Notes: generated by a model not told the origin, from the sequence alone. Positions 8,520 to 18,377 are shown, numbered from the stretch's first letter. The stretch: 64,000 nt of DNA from Micromonospora sp. WMMD812 (GCF_027497215.1 NZ_CP114904.1:3742001-3806000), one strand, 5' to 3'. Numbers and translations are program-made.

Positions 8520-8848
8520 GCCGCCATCCCCCGATCGTCGAGCAGCGTGTCCATGGTGGTGGCGAAGGAGCGCCAGAGCTTGCCGGAGCGGGTCAACTGG
8601 TCCCGGCCCGCGGCGTTGAGTGAGTAGTACTTGCGGTGCGGGCCGGACTCGCTCGGCACCACGTACGTCGTCAGCAGGCCGGCGGCGAAGAGCCGGCGCA
8701 GCGTGCCGTAGACCGAGGCGTCGCCGACCTCCTCGAGGCCGGCCTCGCGCAGCCGGCGCAGGATGTCGTAGCCGTAGCCGTCCTCCTCCCGGAGCACGGC
8801 GAGAACCGCCAGGTCGAGCACGCCCTTGAGGAGCTGGGTCGTATCCAC
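8516..8848 (-). CDS. PadR-family transcriptional regulator
   Basis: 110 residues beginning MDTTQLLKGVLDLAVLAVL, the usual PadR opening. The winged helix covers residues 8-75 (EEDGYGYDILRRL, GDASVYGTLRRL) and a short C-terminal dimerisation helix ends near MDTLLDDRG. I choose the GTG at 8848 over the longer GTG at 8857. The longer start would lie inside the -10 TAGTGT, while 8848 is seven bases after it, so the message is leaderless. The regulator overlaps and probably represses its own operon with the HAAS protein through the palindromes at 8852-8880. Confidence 0.88.
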   Translation of the reverse strand: MDTTQLLKGVLDLAVLAVLREEDGYGYDILRRLREAGLEEVGDASVYGTLRRLFAAGLLTTYVVPSESGPHRKYYSLNAAGRDQLTRSGKLWRSFATTMDTLLDDRGMAA

Positions 8849-8851
8849 GCT

Positions 8852-8885
8852 TCGCACACTACTGTGCGATGCGTAATAGCGTCAA
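8852..8885 (-). promoter_or_regulatory. PadR/HAAS promoter with palindromic operator
   Basis: Read leftward: -35 TTGACG (8880-8885), 18-bp spacer, -10 TAGTGT (8856-8861), then GTG at 8848. TCGCACA-CTAC-TGTGCGA (8852-8869) is a perfect 7-bp inverted repeat covering the -10. A looser dyad, CTA...GC...GC...TAG (8860-8880), spans the spacer and resembles PadR operators. Both positions would block RNA polymerase. Confidence 0.6.
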
Positions 8886-8921
8886 CGAACGGCGTCCCCG
8901 CGAGTCGTCCGATCGACACGC

Positions 8922-8956
8922 CGCGCGGCGGGCCGGGAAACCTGACCCGCCGCGCG
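8922..8956 (-). terminator. Hairpin after ppx/gppA
   Basis: Perfect 11-bp arms CGCGCGGCGGG (8922-8932) and CCCGCCGCGCG (8946-8956), six bases past the stop at 8962. Confidence 0.65.
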
Positions 8957-8961
8957 AGCCG

Positions 8962-9903
8962 TCAGCGCAGGCTCCAGGCGATCCCGTCGAGGATGTCGTG
9001 CTCGGAGGCGACCACCGACGGCATCCCGGCCCGCTCCATGATCACGCGGAGCACCAGGGCGCCGGCACCGATCACGTCGGCGCGGCCCGGGTGCATGACC
9101 GGGATGGCCAGCCGCTGCTCGCGGGTCTTGCCGAGCAGGTCGGCCGTCACCTCCGCGACCTGCTCGTAGGAGGCCCGGGCGTGGTGGATGCGCTCCGGGT
9201 CGTACGCCTGGAGGCCCTGGGCGATGGCGACCACGGTGGTGACCGACCCGGCGAGCCCGATCAGGGTGGCGGCCTCGCGGCCGGGCACGACGGAGAGCGC
9301 CCGGTCGACCGCGACCGCGATGTCGGCCTGCGCGGCGGCGATCTCGTCCAGCCCGGGCGGGTCGCCGTGCAGGTGCCGCTCGGTCATCCGGACGCAGCCG
9401 ATGTCCATCGACACGGCCGCCCGCACCCCGGCGTCCCGGGTGCCGACCACGAACTCGGTCGAGCCGCCGCCGATGTCCACCACCAGGAACGGCTGCTTCG
9501 CGTCGGCGGGCAGCCCGCGCACCGCGCCGGTGAAGGAGAGCCGCGCCTCCTCGTCCCCCGTCACCACCTCCGGAGCGACCCCGAGGGTCTGCTCCACCAT
9601 GGCGCGGAAGTCCCCGGCGTTGCTGGCGTCCCGGGTGGCCGAGGTCGCGCACATTCGGACCCGTTCCGCGCCGAGCTTCTCGATGTCGGCGGCGTAGCCG
9701 GCCAACGCGACCCGCGTACGCTCGATCGCCTCGGGCGCCAGCCGGCCGGTGCGGTCCACGCCCTGCCCGAGCCGGACGATCTCCATCCGGCGGCTGACGT
9801 CGGTCAGCGGCACCTCGGGCCCGGCACCGGGGTCGGGCAGGTCGGCCACCAGCAGCCGGATCGAGTTGGTCCCGCAGTCGATGGCGGCCACGCGCGTCGT
9901 CAC
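8962..9903 (-). CDS. Ppx/GppA family exopolyphosphatase / pppGpp phosphatase
   Basis: 313 residues of the ASKHA fold. The two phosphate-binding loops are VAAIDCGTNSIRLLVADL at the N-terminus and VVDIGGGSTEFVVGT near residue 135. The family hydrolyses polyphosphate or the guanosine pentaphosphate alarmone; short actinobacterial members of about 310 residues (mycobacterial Ppx1/Ppx2 type) lack the C-terminal HD domain, as here. The GTG at 9903 is the start; upstream in-frame extension is not coding. It closes the conserved eno-divIC-DUF501-ppx series, with a GNAT gene inserted before it. Confidence 0.88.
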   Translation of the reverse strand: MTTRVAAIDCGTNSIRLLVADLPDPGAGPEVPLTDVSRRMEIVRLGQGVDRTGRLAPEAIERTRVALAGYAADIEKLGAERVRMCATSATRDASNAGDFRAMVEQTLGVAPEVVTGDEEARLSFTGAVRGLPADAKQPFLVVDIGGGSTEFVVGTRDAGVRAAVSMDIGCVRMTERHLHGDPPGLDEIAAAQADIAVAVDRALSVVPGREAATLIGLAGSVTTVVAIAQGLQAYDPERIHHARASYEQVAEVTADLLGKTREQRLAIPVMHPGRADVIGAGALVLRVIMERAGMPSVVASEHDILDGIAWSLR

Positions 9904-9965
9904 GGGGCCAACCCTACGGCAGCCGGCGAACCCGGCGGCGGAGAGCGGCGGGACGGGGGCAGGAC

Positions 9966-10475
9966 TCAGAGGCGCAGCAGCATCCGGGTGTTGCCGAGGG
10001 TGTTCGGCTTGACCCGCTCCAGGTCGAGGAACTCCGCGACACCCTCGTCGTACGAGCGCAGCAACTGTTCGTAGACCGGCTGCGGAACCGGGGCGCCGTC
10101 GATCTCGGTGAAGCCGAACGAGCCGAAGAAGCGCGTCTCGAAGGTGAGCACGAAGATTCGGGCCACGCCCAGGTCGCGGGCCGCGTCGATCAGGTCGCCG
10201 ACGATCCGGTGCCCGATCTTCCGGCCGCGGACGGACGGGTCGACCGCGACCGTGCGGATCTCGGCCAGGTCCTCCCACATCACGTGCAGCGCGCCGCAGC
10301 CGACCACGCTGTCGTCGTCGGCGCGCGCCGCGACACGGAACTCCTGCACGTCCTCGTAGAGGGTGACGGTGGCCTTGCTGAGCAGCCGCCGGTCGTCGGT
10401 GTAGGTGTCCACCAGCCGGCGGATCCCCCGCACGTCCCGGGTGCGGGCGCGCCGCACCACGATCTCGTCGGTCAC
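9966..10475 (-). CDS. GNAT amino-acid N-acetyltransferase (ArgA-like, short type)
   Basis: 169 residues, a single GNAT domain. Acetyl-CoA binding motif A is AVDPSVRGRKIGHRIVGDL (about residues 76-95), followed by ARIFVLTFETRFFGSFGFTEID. The overall pattern, including RLVDTYTDDRRLLSKATVTLYED at the start, matches the short actinobacterial N-acetylglutamate synthase group typified by Mycobacterium tuberculosis Rv2747, which begins arginine synthesis without the ArgB-like domain. The gene starts at a GTG, seven bases from the DUF501 stop, so it is probably co-transcribed. Substrate is inferred from family only. Confidence 0.8.
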   Translation of the reverse strand: MTDEIVVRRARTRDVRGIRRLVDTYTDDRRLLSKATVTLYEDVQEFRVAARADDDSVVGCGALHVMWEDLAEIRTVAVDPSVRGRKIGHRIVGDLIDAARDLGVARIFVLTFETRFFGSFGFTEIDGAPVPQPVYEQLLRSYDEGVAEFLDLERVKPNTLGNTRMLLRL

Positions 10476-10482
10476 CGTGGGC

Positions 10483-11049
10483 TCACTCGGCCGCCGGCAC
10501 GTCCACGCACGGCCCGGCCGTCCACCAGGGCTCGAGCAGCGCCAGCGTCTCGTCGCCGAACGGATTGACCCCGGGCCCGGCGGCGAGCGCGTGGCCGAGG
10601 TGCACGTGCAGGCACTTCACCCGGCCGGGCATGCCGCCGGCGGAGATGCCGGCGATCTCCGGCACCTCGCCGATCGCCTCGCGCCGGGCCAGGTAGTCCT
10701 CGTGCGCGGCGCGGTAGTGGGCGGCCAACTCCGGGTCGGCGGCCAGCCGCTCAGCCATCTCCTTCATCAGGCCGGCCGACTCCAGCCGGCTGCACCCGCC
10801 GGTCGCCCGGGGGCAGGTGAGGTAGAACAGCGTCGGGAACGGGGTCCCGTCGGCCAGCCGGGGCGTCGTCTCCACCACGTCGGGCAGGCCGCACGGGCAC
10901 CGGTGGGCCACCGCCCGGGTGCCCCGGGGCGGGCGTCCGAGCTGCGCGGCCACCGCGGCCAGGTCGGCCTCGGTCGCCGGTTCCCGCTTCGGCGGGGGTA
11001 CGGAATCCGCCGCCGACTCCTGCGGTGGTACGACAGTCACGGTGCCCAT
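10483..11049 (-). CDS. DUF501 domain-containing protein
   Basis: 188 residues. The DUF501 region has a cysteine-rich signature: HRCPCGLPDVVETTPRLADG, then FYLTCPRATGGCSRLES, then RVKCLHVHLGHALA. The paired cysteines and histidines look metal-binding, but this is inference. The gene is almost always found between divIC and ppx downstream of eno in actinomycetes, as here. Cytosolic; role unknown. The ATG at 11049 has only a weak ribosome site, and a GTG at 11040 is possible. Confidence 0.85.
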   Translation of the reverse strand: MGTVTVVPPQESAADSVPPPKREPATEADLAAVAAQLGRPPRGTRAVAHRCPCGLPDVVETTPRLADGTPFPTLFYLTCPRATGGCSRLESAGLMKEMAERLAADPELAAHYRAAHEDYLARREAIGEVPEIAGISAGGMPGRVKCLHVHLGHALAAGPGVNPFGDETLALLEPWWTAGPCVDVPAAE

Positions 11050-11074
11050 CTCTCGTTCGGTGCTCGTTCGGTGC

Positions 11075-11713
11075 TCAGTTGGCGGGCTGCTCGCCGTTGG
11101 CCGCTTCGACGCTCGACCACAGGGTGTCGTACCAGGGATCGGGCGTGGTCGGCGCGCGGGGGGCCGACTTGCCGGCGTCCCGCGCGGCGCCCTCCGGGTC
11201 GTTGAGCAGGATCACCAGCTTCTCGCCGGGACGTCCCATGTAGAACCGCTCCCGGGCCTTCGTCTCGATGAAGGCCGGGTCCTGCCACTTGGCCGCCTCG
11301 GCGGACAGGTCAGCGATCAGCTTCTCCTGCGCCGCCTGCGCGGCCTCCATCCGCTCGATGTCGGTCTGCTGGTCGAGGTAGACGCGGACCGGATAGGTGT
11401 ATGCCAGGGCGAGCGCGATGAGCACCGCGAAGAGCACGGTGGCCCGGCCGGTCAGGCGTCGGGGGTGGGGTGCGGAGAGCCGCTTGACCGTGCCACCGGC
11501 CGTGGTGCGCCGGGCGGCCGCCGGCCGGTTCGCGGAGCGTACGCCCTCGGCGCCCCGGGTGGCGCCCGGCGCGCGACCGGCGGCTCCGCGTGGCTCGGCG
11601 CGCACGCCGGTCTCGCGGACCGACGCCCGGGCGCCGCGGGCCCCGCCCGGCCGGCCGGACTGGCCGGGCCGGCGGGCGGGACGCTGACCACCCGGTGTGC
11701 GGCGCTGCTGCAT
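11075..11713 (-). CDS. Septum formation initiator, FtsB/DivIC family
   Basis: 212 residues. The first 100 are low-complexity, Arg/Pro/Ala/Gly-rich and presumably disordered in the cytosol. One membrane helix follows (RATVLFAVLIALALAYTYPV), then a short extracytoplasmic coiled coil (DQQTDIERMEAAQAAQEKLIADL) and the typical DivIC ending DPAFIETKARERFYMGRPGE. The protein should join the divisome with FtsL and FtsQ. Of the nearby starts GTG-ACG-ATG, the ATG at 11713 is best placed nine bases after GGAGG. The long basic tail is an actinobacterial feature. It follows eno as expected. Confidence 0.85.
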   Translation of the reverse strand: MQQRRTPGGQRPARRPGQSGRPGGARGARASVRETGVRAEPRGAAGRAPGATRGAEGVRSANRPAAARRTTAGGTVKRLSAPHPRRLTGRATVLFAVLIALALAYTYPVRVYLDQQTDIERMEAAQAAQEKLIADLSAEAAKWQDPAFIETKARERFYMGRPGEKLVILLNDPEGAARDAGKSAPRAPTTPDPWYDTLWSSVEAANGEQPAN

Positions 11714-11745
11714 CGTCACACCCCTCCCCCGAGGCCTCGCGCGTC

Positions 11746-13203
<1,458 letters not shown>

Positions 13204-13256
13204 TCAACCGGCAACCGGTTTGCGTAGCGTGGACCCGATCTATCAGGCTGAGCGGC

Positions 13257-13949
13257 ATGCCCGCCGCCTCGACCACTCTCCGCATGCTCGCCGTGTCGGT
13301 CATCGCGTCGCTCACGGTCACCGGCTGTCAGGCCCTCGACGACGCCGGACGGGCGATCGGGCGGGCCGATCTGGTCAACGACCTCGCCACCCGGCTGGAC
13401 CGGGCGCTGGAGCTGACCTACTCGGCCGACTACCAGCTCCCCGGCGGCGAGACGGCCGCCATCACGCAGGCGCAGGACCCGGCCCGCTCGGCATACCGCT
13501 ACCCGGGCGGGACACTCACCGTCACCGCCGACGCGACCACCCGGTGCGACGCGACCGGCGCCCGGACGATGTGCACGCTCGCGCCGCCGCCGGTCGCCGG
13601 CAGCAAGCCCTCGGTGACCCTGTTCGCCGAGGCGAAGCGGCACGGCCTGATCACCCCGCCGATCGTGGTGGGGATGCTGACCACCGCAGCGCTCGACCCG
13701 GCGGCGGTCATCGACCTGAGCGACACCACCCTCGCCGGACACCACGCCACCTGCGTGGACGTGGAGCAGGCGACGGGCGACTTCAGCGCCTGCGTGACCA
13801 CCGAGGGGGTGCTCGGCAGCTTCACCGGGCAGGTCGACGGCAAGGCGATGGACCTAGCCCTGAGCCGCTACTCGGAAACGGTCGACGGCGCGGCGTTCGA
13901 GCTGCCCCCCGGGGCCGGCGTGGTCGACCGGCGCTCGACCACCTCGTGA
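13257..13949 (+). CDS. Secreted lipoprotein of unknown function
   Basis: 230 residues. The start MPAASTTLRMLAVSVIASL and lipobox VTGC (about residues 21-24) give a lipid-anchored exported protein. The mature part is acidic, with four more cysteines (RCDATGARTMC and TCVDVEQATGDFSAC) that could form two disulfides. I do not recognise a named family. The ATG at 13257 is used because it begins the signal peptide. Its stop overlaps the nudC start as GTGA, so the two genes are co-translated. The link to NADH pyrophosphatase is not obvious. Confidence 0.8.
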   Translation: MPAASTTLRMLAVSVIASLTVTGCQALDDAGRAIGRADLVNDLATRLDRALELTYSADYQLPGGETAAITQAQDPARSAYRYPGGTLTVTADATTRCDATGARTMCTLAPPPVAGSKPSVTLFAEAKRHGLITPPIVVGMLTTAALDPAAVIDLSDTTLAGHHATCVDVEQATGDFSACVTTEGVLGSFTGQVDGKAMDLALSRYSETVDGAAFELPPGAGVVDRRSTTS

Positions 13950-14815
13950 CCGCCGGCCCCCGGTTCGTGCCCGGCGCGGGTCACCCCGGGCCGCCCGGCC
14001 CCGGCGATCCCGCGCTGCTGGTGGCCGGCCGGAAGCTGCTGATCGGGCCGGACGGGCGGTTTCCCCGGATCGCCGACCTGCCCGACGACGACGGCTGGGT
14101 GCCGCTCGGCACGCTCGACGGCGTGCCGGCCTGGGCCGCCGCGCGGCCGGCGCCCGACGCGTCAGCCGGCGGGGCGCCGGCGGCCGGCACCGGAGATCAC
14201 GGCCGCTGGGTGAGCTGGCGGGCGGTCGCCGCCGAGCTGCCCGAGCCGCTCGCCGCGCTGGCCGGCCGGGCGTTGCAGGTGGTGACCTGGCGACACGGCC
14301 ACCGTTGGTGCGGAGCGTGCCGGGCCGAGCTGGCCGACGTGCCGGGCGAGCCGGCGCGCCGCTGCCCCGACTGCGACCTGTACGTGCCGATGCGGCTCTC
14401 CCCCGCGGTGCTGGTCGCGATCACCCGCCCCGCCCGGGCCGGCGGCACCGACGAGCTGCTCCTGGTGCGGCACTCGTACGGGCCGACCGACCTCTGGGCG
14501 CTGGTCGCCGGCTTCGTCGAGGCGGGCGAGACGCTGGAGGCCGCCGTGCACCGGGAGGTCGGCGAGGAGGTGGGGCTGGCCGTGAACGAGCCGACGTACT
14601 TCGGGAGCCAGCCGTGGGCGATGTCCGGCCCCGGCGTGCTGCTCACCGGCTTCACCGCCACTGCCGCGGACCCGACCGCCGAACCGGTGGTGGACGGGCG
14701 CGAGCTGGTGCGGGCGCGCTGGTTCCCGCTGGACGCGCTGCCGGCCGAGCTGCCGCCGGCGTACTCCCTCTCGCGCTGGCTGATCGACGCGGCCGCCGCC
14801 CGGGCGCGGCGCTGA
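13946..14815 (+). CDS. nudC: NAD(+) diphosphatase / RNA decapping Nudix hydrolase
   Basis: 289 residues. The order is an N-terminal domain, a four-cysteine zinc ribbon (CGACRAEL ... RRCPDC), and a complete Nudix box GFVEAGETLEAAVHREVGEE, followed by the NudC-specific stretch GSQPWAMSGPGVLLTGF. The enzyme cleaves NADH and NAD to NMN and AMP and can remove NAD caps from RNA. Canonical NudC reads SQPWPFP; here the residues after PW are AMS, as in many actinobacteria. The GTG start overlaps the stop of the lipoprotein gene. Confidence 0.92.
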   Translation: MTAGPRFVPGAGHPGPPGPGDPALLVAGRKLLIGPDGRFPRIADLPDDDGWVPLGTLDGVPAWAAARPAPDASAGGAPAAGTGDHGRWVSWRAVAAELPEPLAALAGRALQVVTWRHGHRWCGACRAELADVPGEPARRCPDCDLYVPMRLSPAVLVAITRPARAGGTDELLLVRHSYGPTDLWALVAGFVEAGETLEAAVHREVGEEVGLAVNEPTYFGSQPWAMSGPGVLLTGFTATAADPTAEPVVDGRELVRARWFPLDALPAELPPAYSLSRWLIDAAAARARR

Positions 14816-14826
14816 GCCCGCGCGGC

Positions 14827-14860
14827 GACCGGATCGCCCGGCTGCCGCCGGGACCCGGTC
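14827..14860. terminator. Hairpin between convergent nudC and DUF885 genes
   Basis: Nested stems GACCGG/CCGGTC (14827-14832, 14855-14860) and CCCGG/CCGGG (14837-14841, 14848-14852). It could end transcription from both sides and touches the DUF885 stop codon. Confidence 0.4.
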
Positions 14861-16478
14861 AGAGGCCGAGCAGGGTACGCAGGTGGCGCGGGGGCGGGCA
14901 GTCGTGGGCGAGCATCGCGTCGTGCCAGTCCCGCACCGGCACGTCCGCCGGCCGGGCCGCGGCGATCTCGGCGACCTCGCTGTAGCCCACGAAGTACGTG
15001 GAGAGCTGGGTCGAGGTGAGCAGCGCCCGGCGCCACTTGCCGGCCGCCTCGCCCTCCTCCTGGAACCCGCGCCCGCTCATCAGCGCCATCGCCTCGGCCT
15101 CGGGCAGCTCCTCGCAGTGCACGAGCTGGTCCAGCAGCGCGTTGATGGTCATCCGCAGCTGCATCTTGAGCTGCTGCAACCGCACCGGCAGGCCACCAAA
15201 GCCGAGCCCGGCCATCAGCTCCTCGGCGTAGACCGCCCAGCCCTCGATGAACGGGCCGGACTCGGCCAGCGCGCGTACCCGGGTCGCCCCGCGGTACCGG
15301 CGGGCGTGCGCGAGCTGGAGGAAGTGCCCCGGCATCGCCTCGTGCACGGTCAGGTTGCGGATCATGTGGTCGTTGTACTCGCGGTAGAACGACTCCACCC
15401 GCTGCGCCGGCCAGTCCGCCGGGGTGGGTGCGATGCAGTAGAACGTCGGCACGTCCGCGGTCTCCAACGGGCCGGGTGAGTCGCAGTAGGCGACCGCCAC
15501 GCCCCGGGCGAACTCGGGCATCTCCTGGATCACGCAGGGGTCGCCGACCAGGGTGACCAGGTCGTGGGCACGCACGAAGTCAGTCGCCTCGTCCAGGGTC
15601 ACGCCCGCCAGGTCGACGATGGTGTGGTCGTCCGGGTGCTCGGCGGCGAGCAGGTCCAACGCCCGCCGTACGGTCTCGTCGTCGGCCGGACCGCCGACCA
15701 GCTCGACCGCCGCCTCCCGGATCTCCTCGGTGACCCGGTCCAGGTTGGCCCACGCGCGCCGACGGATCTCCGTGGCGCCCAGCTCGGTGTCGAGGGTGTG
15801 CCAGAGCCGCGCCTCCCAGAGCCGCCGGCCCAGTCGCGGATCGCGGCCCGGGCCGGCGTCGGCCGCCAGACCGGCGCGCAACCAGGCGACGAACTCCTCG
15901 ATCGCCGCGATCGCGGCGGTGGCGGCGGGCTCGACGTGGCCGTGCAGCTCGGGGGCCTGGGCGAGCAGCAGCGGCACCTCGTCGCGGATCAGGGCGGCCG
16001 TGCCGGTGAACTGGCCGACCGCCGTCTCGGCGTGGATGCGGGGCATGTCACGCAGCGTGCCGCGGGCGATCGCCAGCGCGTCCGGCACGGCGGCCAGCCG
16101 CCCGGCCAGCTGGGTCAGCCGGACGTCCGCCGGGGCGTACGGGCGGGCGACCAGCGCGTGCAGCAGGGGGCCCGGGTTGTGCTGCAGCGGGTCCCACTCG
16201 TACGCCCGGATCTCGGTCAGCTCGAACAGCTCCCGGTCGACCAGGGCGCTGAGCAGGGCGTGGTCCACCTGTTCCTCGATTTCGAGCGACTCCGCGTCCA
16301 GCTCGGAGAGCGCGTTGGCCGCGTCGGTGAGCATCGCCCGGTCGGCCACGCGCGCGTCCGGGGAGAAGTCGGGCAGCCGGTCGTCGAACCGGTGGTCGCC
16401 GGCCGACGTGGCCAGCCCGGGCCGGCTCTCCAGCAGCGCCTCGACGATCCACTCGGCCAGCGGTGCAAACGATTCCAC
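14859..16478 (-). CDS. DUF885 family protein, probable zinc peptidase
   Basis: 539 residues, mostly helical. The key motif is VHEAMPGHFLQLAHARR (around residue 375), the HExxPGH-type zinc site of the DUF885 family. Near the C-terminus is RGFQEEGEAAGKWRRALL. These proteins are predicted metallopeptidases of the M32-like fold; no signal peptide is seen, so it is cytosolic. The GTG at 16478 lies six bases after TAGGGT, which marks a leaderless start. Substrate unknown. Confidence 0.85.
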   Translation of the reverse strand: MESFAPLAEWIVEALLESRPGLATSAGDHRFDDRLPDFSPDARVADRAMLTDAANALSELDAESLEIEEQVDHALLSALVDRELFELTEIRAYEWDPLQHNPGPLLHALVARPYAPADVRLTQLAGRLAAVPDALAIARGTLRDMPRIHAETAVGQFTGTAALIRDEVPLLLAQAPELHGHVEPAATAAIAAIEEFVAWLRAGLAADAGPGRDPRLGRRLWEARLWHTLDTELGATEIRRRAWANLDRVTEEIREAAVELVGGPADDETVRRALDLLAAEHPDDHTIVDLAGVTLDEATDFVRAHDLVTLVGDPCVIQEMPEFARGVAVAYCDSPGPLETADVPTFYCIAPTPADWPAQRVESFYREYNDHMIRNLTVHEAMPGHFLQLAHARRYRGATRVRALAESGPFIEGWAVYAEELMAGLGFGGLPVRLQQLKMQLRMTINALLDQLVHCEELPEAEAMALMSGRGFQEEGEAAGKWRRALLTSTQLSTYFVGYSEVAEIAAARPADVPVRDWHDAMLAHDCPPPRHLRTLLGL

Positions 16479-16484
16479 CCGCCG

Positions 16485-16490
16485 ACCCTA
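16485..16490 (-). promoter_or_regulatory. Leaderless -10 box of the DUF885 gene
   Basis: TAGGGT, six bases (CGGCGG) before GTG 16478, no ribosome site. No good -35 seen. Confidence 0.5.
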
Positions 16491-16522
16491 CCGGCCACCC
16501 ACGACGCCCCGCAGCGCCACAT

Positions 16523-16578
16523 TGATCAAGACGTTCGCGTCAGCCAGTGCCCGGCTTCTGACCCGAACCTCTTGATCA
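16523..16578. repeat. Intergenic palindrome PAL-1 (TGATCAAGA subfamily)
   Basis: 21-bp arms 16523-16543 and 16558-16578 with two mismatches and a 14-base loop; the outer end is TGATCAAGA. The right arm contains the mazG stop codon (16576-16578). It shares its arm with PAL-5. Confidence 0.85.
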
Positions 16579-17583
16579 GCTCTGGTCGGTGGGTGGGGCG
16601 GTGGGGGTTGGGGCCTCGGCCTCGGCGGCGCGGACGGCTTCGGCGTACGCGAACGTCGTCCGGCGGAGGGCGGCCTCCGGGTCGAGGCCGGCCTCGCGGG
16701 CGGCGGCGACCGTGGACAGCAAGCTCGCGCCCAGGCGCGCCTCCGGGTCGACCTGGCCCTCGGCGAGCGGCGGCGGCACGGCCAGCCCGACCCGACCGGC
16801 GCGTTCCAGGATCTTCGCGGCCAGGGCGAGCGCGGGCTGACTCAGCGCAACGCCGTCGAGCACCGACCCACGCGCCTTCTCCGCGCGCTTGATCCGCTCC
16901 CAGTTGGCGGTGATCTCCTCCAGCGTCCCGGCCTCGGCGCCGGCGAAGACGTGCGGGTTGCGACGGACCATCTTGTCGACCAACCCGCCGGCCACGTCGT
17001 CCACCGTCCACCGCTCGCCCTCGGGCAGCTCCTCGGCCAGCCGGGCGTGCAGCAACACCTGGAGCAGCACGTCACCCAGCTCCTCGCGGAGCGCGTCGGT
17101 GTCGCCGGCGCTGATCGCGTCGTACGCCTCGTAGCACTCCTCGATCAGGAAGCCGGCGAGGCTCCGATGCGTCTGCGCCCGCTTCCACGGATCGCCGCCC
17201 GGGGAGGCCAGCCGGTCCATCACCGTCACCGCGTCGAGCAGCCGGGCGCCCGGCGGGTCCCATGAGCCGTACATCAGCTCCAACTCGGCCAGACCCGGTT
17301 CGCGGGCCAACCGAAGACCCAGCTCGCGGGCGACCGCCTCGTCGCCGGTCGGTCCGGCCAGCCAGACCGCGGTGCGATGCTCCGCGACCGCGTCCAACAG
17401 CGCCTGGGTCACGCCCTCGGTCACCACGGTGACCTGGCCGCCCGCGCTGCGGATCGCCACGGTGAGCTCGCTCTCCGCGCCGGTCAGCACCGGCGCGGAC
17501 CGTACGACGTCCCAGGCGGCCGCGGTCAGCAGCCCGGCCGGCAACCGCGGCGAGGTGACCAGCAGGACGATCCGATCGGTCAT
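16576..17583 (-). CDS. mazG: Nucleoside triphosphate pyrophosphohydrolase MazG
   Basis: 335 residues. The MazG core begins near residue 145: HRSLAGFLIEECYEAYDAI with EELGDVLLQVLLHARLAEE, giving the ExxE and ExxD magnesium ligands. It hydrolyses NTPs and dNTPs, cleaning the pool or lowering alarmone levels. The first 120 residues form an extra domain typical of actinobacterial MazG. ATG 17583 follows the lipoprotein gene after two bases. The C-terminal tail is Ala/Pro/Thr-rich and its stop codon falls in palindrome PAL-1, so the very end of the protein may have been reshaped by that element. Confidence 0.92.
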   Translation of the reverse strand: MTDRIVLLVTSPRLPAGLLTAAAWDVVRSAPVLTGAESELTVAIRSAGGQVTVVTEGVTQALLDAVAEHRTAVWLAGPTGDEAVARELGLRLAREPGLAELELMYGSWDPPGARLLDAVTVMDRLASPGGDPWKRAQTHRSLAGFLIEECYEAYDAISAGDTDALREELGDVLLQVLLHARLAEELPEGERWTVDDVAGGLVDKMVRRNPHVFAGAEAGTLEEITANWERIKRAEKARGSVLDGVALSQPALALAAKILERAGRVGLAVPPPLAEGQVDPEARLGASLLSTVAAAREAGLDPEAALRRTTFAYAEAVRAAEAEAPTPTAPPTDQS

Positions 17584-17585
17584 GC

Positions 17586-18377
17586 TCAGCTGTCGGTGCC
17601 CGCGGTCTCCGCCGGCTCGGCCGACGGCAGCGGCTCGGGGGTGGAGATGTCGGTGACCGGACCGTTCTGGTCGATGTACGGCAGCGAGTAGAAGACCAGC
17701 GCCTGGCCGGTGCTGACCACCGACGGCACCCCGACCGTGCGGAAGCGCGGGTTGACCGCGATGTCCGCCCGCTCGGCCTCCTCCTGAAGCGCGGCGCTGA
17801 GCGCCGACGCGGCCCGGACGAAACCGCCGTCGCCGAACGCCTGCCGGACCTGGTCCACCGAGAGCCCGCCGTCGATCGCGCCGGTCTTGGCGATCGCCCG
17901 GTAGACGGCCATCACCGCGTCGTCGCTGAGCTGCTCGGCCAACGGCAGCTGCTGGCTGAGCGCCTGCGAGACGTCGATCCACTCGCCCCAGAGCCGCGTG
18001 TACTCCGCCGCGGCGGGCACCCGCAGGCCCTGCTGGAGCTCCTCCGGGCTGACCTGGTCCGGCACCTGGACGTTCTTCGCGGCCGCCACCCGCTTGCCCA
18101 GCTCCAGGCTGATCAGCAGATTGAGCACGTCCTGGCGGGTCACCGAGGAGCGCAGCTGGTCCGGCGACGGAGTCGCCCCGGCCTGGCTCGCCTCCTGGCG
18201 GACCGCCTCGCCGTACTTCGCCTGCAGGTCGTCGTAGATCTCGTCGACCCGCGCGGTCGACCAGCTGGTGTCACCGACGTACGCGGCGACGTCCGGAGCG
18301 GACTTCCCACAGGCGGCGAGGGAGAGGACACCGAGGGCCGCGACGCTGGCGGCGGCGATCAGACGGCGAGCACGCAT
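17586..18377 (-). CDS. SurA N-terminal-domain lipoprotein (putative exported chaperone)
   Basis: 263 residues. The signal MRARRLIAAASVAALGVLSL ends in the lipobox LAAC, so the mature protein is lipid-anchored outside the membrane. The SurA-like N-terminal domain starts VAAYVGDTSWSTARVDEIYDDL and includes VTRQDVLNLLISLELGKRVA. No clear PpiC isomerase domain is seen, so it may act only as a chaperone. ATG 18377 is preferred to GTG 18386. It lies between mfd and mazG, a standard actinobacterial arrangement, and is probably co-transcribed with mazG. Confidence 0.85.
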   Translation of the reverse strand: MRARRLIAAASVAALGVLSLAACGKSAPDVAAYVGDTSWSTARVDEIYDDLQAKYGEAVRQEASQAGATPSPDQLRSSVTRQDVLNLLISLELGKRVAAAKNVQVPDQVSPEELQQGLRVPAAAEYTRLWGEWIDVSQALSQQLPLAEQLSDDAVMAVYRAIAKTGAIDGGLSVDQVRQAFGDGGFVRAASALSAALQEEAERADIAVNPRFRTVGVPSVVSTGQALVFYSLPYIDQNGPVTDISTPEPLPSAEPAETAGTDS

